The notes below the pieces were generated by a model that ran no database searches, was not told where the DNA came from, and saw only the letters and a program-made list of their open reading frames with translations. The position numbers were made by a program, and so were the translations under genes. Below, piece after piece: positions 62,888 through 64,000 of a stretch of DNA of 64,000 nt (its first letter is position 1; every line of letters begins with the position of its first letter). This stretch comes from Acidimicrobiia bacterium (GTDB lineage: Bacteria > Actinomycetota > Acidimicrobiia > Acidimicrobiales > Poriferisodalaceae), in NCBI GenBank assembly GCA_022822525.1, contig JAJEBN010000105.1:1-64000 (forward strand), read 5' to 3'.

Positions 62888-62958
62888 GCACCACGATGAT
62901 CGACCCGCGATTGCCGGACCGCCATGACCCGCTTCGGATGGTCGGACCGCGATGATCG
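62888..62958 (+). repeat. 28-bp degenerate tandem repeats ending on the ruvA start
   Basis: A C(G/C)ATGA core in a GGACCGC context recurs at 62894, 62922 and 62950, exactly 28 bp apart. The last copy contains the ATG of ruvA (62952). The repeat fills most of the 78-bp gap after ruvC. Confidence 0.75.
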
Positions 62959-63572
62959 GCTCAGTGCGCGGACGGCTGCTCGACAAGGACCCTGGCGGTG
63001 AGCTGCTGATCGAGGCTGGCGGGGTGGGGTACCGCGTCACGGTCGCGCCGTCCACGCTGGCGGGCGCCGGGCCGGTGGGCGACCAGTGCTTCGTGTACGT
63101 GCACCACCACGTGCGCGAGGACGCCTCCGACTTGTACGGATTCGCCGAGCTCGACGAGCGACGCTGCTTTGAGGCGCTGCTGAGCGCGCACGGGGTGGGG
63201 CCCGCGCTGGCGCTGGCGGTGCTCTCGCACCTGCCGCCCGACGAGCTGCGGCGGGCCGTGGCCGCCGACGATGCTGCCGCGCTGGAGCTGGTGCCCGGCA
63301 TCGGCGCCAAGACGTCCAAGCGGATGGTGCTGGACCTCAAGTCACGCCTGGGTGCGCCCGAGGCGGTCGGCGCGGGTGCTGTTGCGGCGGCGGCCGGCGA
63401 CGGCGCAGGATCCGCGGTGGCCGAAGTGCGCGCCGCGCTGGGCCAGATGGGCTTCAGCCCGTCGGAGATCCGCGACGCCATGGCCGCTGTCAGCATCGAG
63501 GCGGCACGAACCGGCGATGCCGACACCGGCGCGCTGCTGCGCGTGGCGCTGCAGGAGCTGGGCCCGCGATGA
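62952..63572 (+). CDS. ruvA: Holliday junction branch-migration protein RuvA
   Basis: The 206-residue protein has an OB fold ([13 protein letters not shown], then [10 protein letters not shown] and [14 protein letters not shown]), two helix-hairpin-helix motifs ([19 protein letters not shown] and [21 protein letters not shown]) and a C-terminal UBA-like domain that touches RuvB. It tetramerises on the junction. The stop overlaps ruvB as ATGA. Confidence 0.96.
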   Translation: MIGSVRGRLLDKDPGGELLIEAGGVGYRVTVAPSTLAGAGPVGDQCFVYVHHHVREDASDLYGFAELDERRCFEALLSAHGVGPALALAVLSHLPPDELRRAVAADDAAALELVPGIGAKTSKRMVLDLKSRLGAPEAVGAGAVAAAAGDGAGSAVAEVRAALGQMGFSPSEIRDAMAAVSIEAARTGDADTGALLRVALQELGPR

Positions 63573-64000
63573 GCAGCGGCGGAGCGCGTTCGGAGGGGTA
63601 CCGGCGCGACGAATCTGCGGGGCAGCCGGGGGCGGGACGCAGCGAGGTCACCGACCCGGCCCGTTCGCCCGCCGACGACGGCGATGCCGAGGCGTCGCTG
63701 CGTCCACGGTCGCTGGACGACTTCGTCGGACAGCCGGAGGTGCGCGAGCACGTCGCCATCACGCTGCGCGCGGCGGTGGCCCGCGGCCAGTCGCCCGATC
63801 ATCTGCTGTTCGCCGGCCCGCCGGGGCTGGGCAAGACGACGCTGGCGGGGATCATCGCCGTCGAGCTGGGCGCTGCGCTGCATCTCACCTCGGGGCCGGC
63901 GGTGGAGCGAGCGGGCGACCTCGCGGCGATCCTCACCAACCTGGCCGACGGCGATGTGCTGTTCATCGACGAGATACACCGCCTGCCCAAGGTGGTCGAG
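63569..64000 (+). CDS. ruvB: Holliday junction helicase RuvB (3' end beyond window)
   Basis: The first 144 residues are visible. A Ser/Arg/Asp-rich N-terminal tail of about 40 residues precedes [19 protein letters not shown], the RuvB start. Walker [12 protein letters not shown] and Walker [11 protein letters not shown] follow. The gene continues past the right edge. Its ATG overlaps the ruvA stop. Confidence 0.96.
   Translation, partial: MSSGGARSEGYRRDESAGQPGAGRSEVTDPARSPADDGDAEASLRPRSLDDFVGQPEVREHVAITLRAAVARGQSPDHLLFAGPPGLGKTTLAGIIAVELGAALHLTSGPAVERAGDLAAILTNLADGDVLFIDEIHRLPKVVE

Noticed and set aside
1..64000. CRISPR array, tRNA or rRNA genes
   Set aside because: No regularly spaced direct repeats with unique spacers and no cloverleaf or rRNA-like segments were recognised by eye. 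The tandem repeats found are contiguous and mostly coding.

Overview
The window is GC-rich and reads as actinobacterial chromosome. A class Acidimicrobiia relative is my inference. The support is the order pgsA-patA-pimA ... pdxS-pdxT-yebC-ruvCAB on the right, which is the classic actinobacterial arrangement, plus a mycothiol ligase (mshC), an F420-dependent reductase, an InhA-like enoyl reductase and a mycothiol-type DinB protein. No rRNA, tRNA or CRISPR array was seen.

Left third (1 to about 19 kb) is accessory DNA. It opens with the 5' end of a transposase gene and a complete IS481-family element (591-1640) flanked by broken genes. Then come a HigB/HigA-type toxin-antitoxin pair with its own antitoxin promoter, a DUF4160/DUF2442 pair and an AAA/DUF4143 ATPase. 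From 5.8 to 19 kb lies a block of exported proteins: a three-repeat anchor/Calx-beta-like protein with an 11-G tract in its signal peptide, two Cache-domain lipoproteins, an FN3/cadherin-like protein and an Ig-like repeat protein. Four of these five carry a frameshift, an internal stop or a start-to-body frame mismatch, so the block is either decaying, switching, or affected by assembly errors.

Middle (19 to 44 kb): two tandem one-polypeptide two-component proteins (GAF-PAS-HisKA-HATPase-receiver-winged helix), a CaiB-type CoA transferase, phosphofructokinase, a TPP riboswitch driving a thiamine ABC transporter without an adjacent ATPase, acetoacetyl-CoA synthetase, coaE, thioesterases, an acyl-CoA dehydrogenase and a HAD phosphatase. 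A second small accessory patch (34.8 to 39.2 kb) holds a truncated secreted protein, a lower-GC insert with a HicB-like remnant, a DUF222-HNH gene with internal minisatellites, and a HEPN-like two-gene operon.

Right third (44 to 64 kb) is core genome. It has an operon of two ABC exporter half-transporters plus a third ABC ATPase, two CNNM/HlyC-type membrane proteins, fabI, the F420 reductase and mshC. The phosphatidylinositol mannoside genes (pgsA, patA, pimA) follow, then a degenerate M48-like protein, PLP synthase (pdxS/pdxT), yebC and Holliday-junction processing (ruvC, ruvA and the start of ruvB, cut by the window edge). Many neighbours overlap by ATGA or GTGA, indicating translational coupling.

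Unexplained patterns worth following: Shine-Dalgarno-sequestering hairpins before both transposase genes; degenerate tandem repeats that end on the start codon of coaE, pimA, mshC and ruvA; and the fused sensor-regulator pair.
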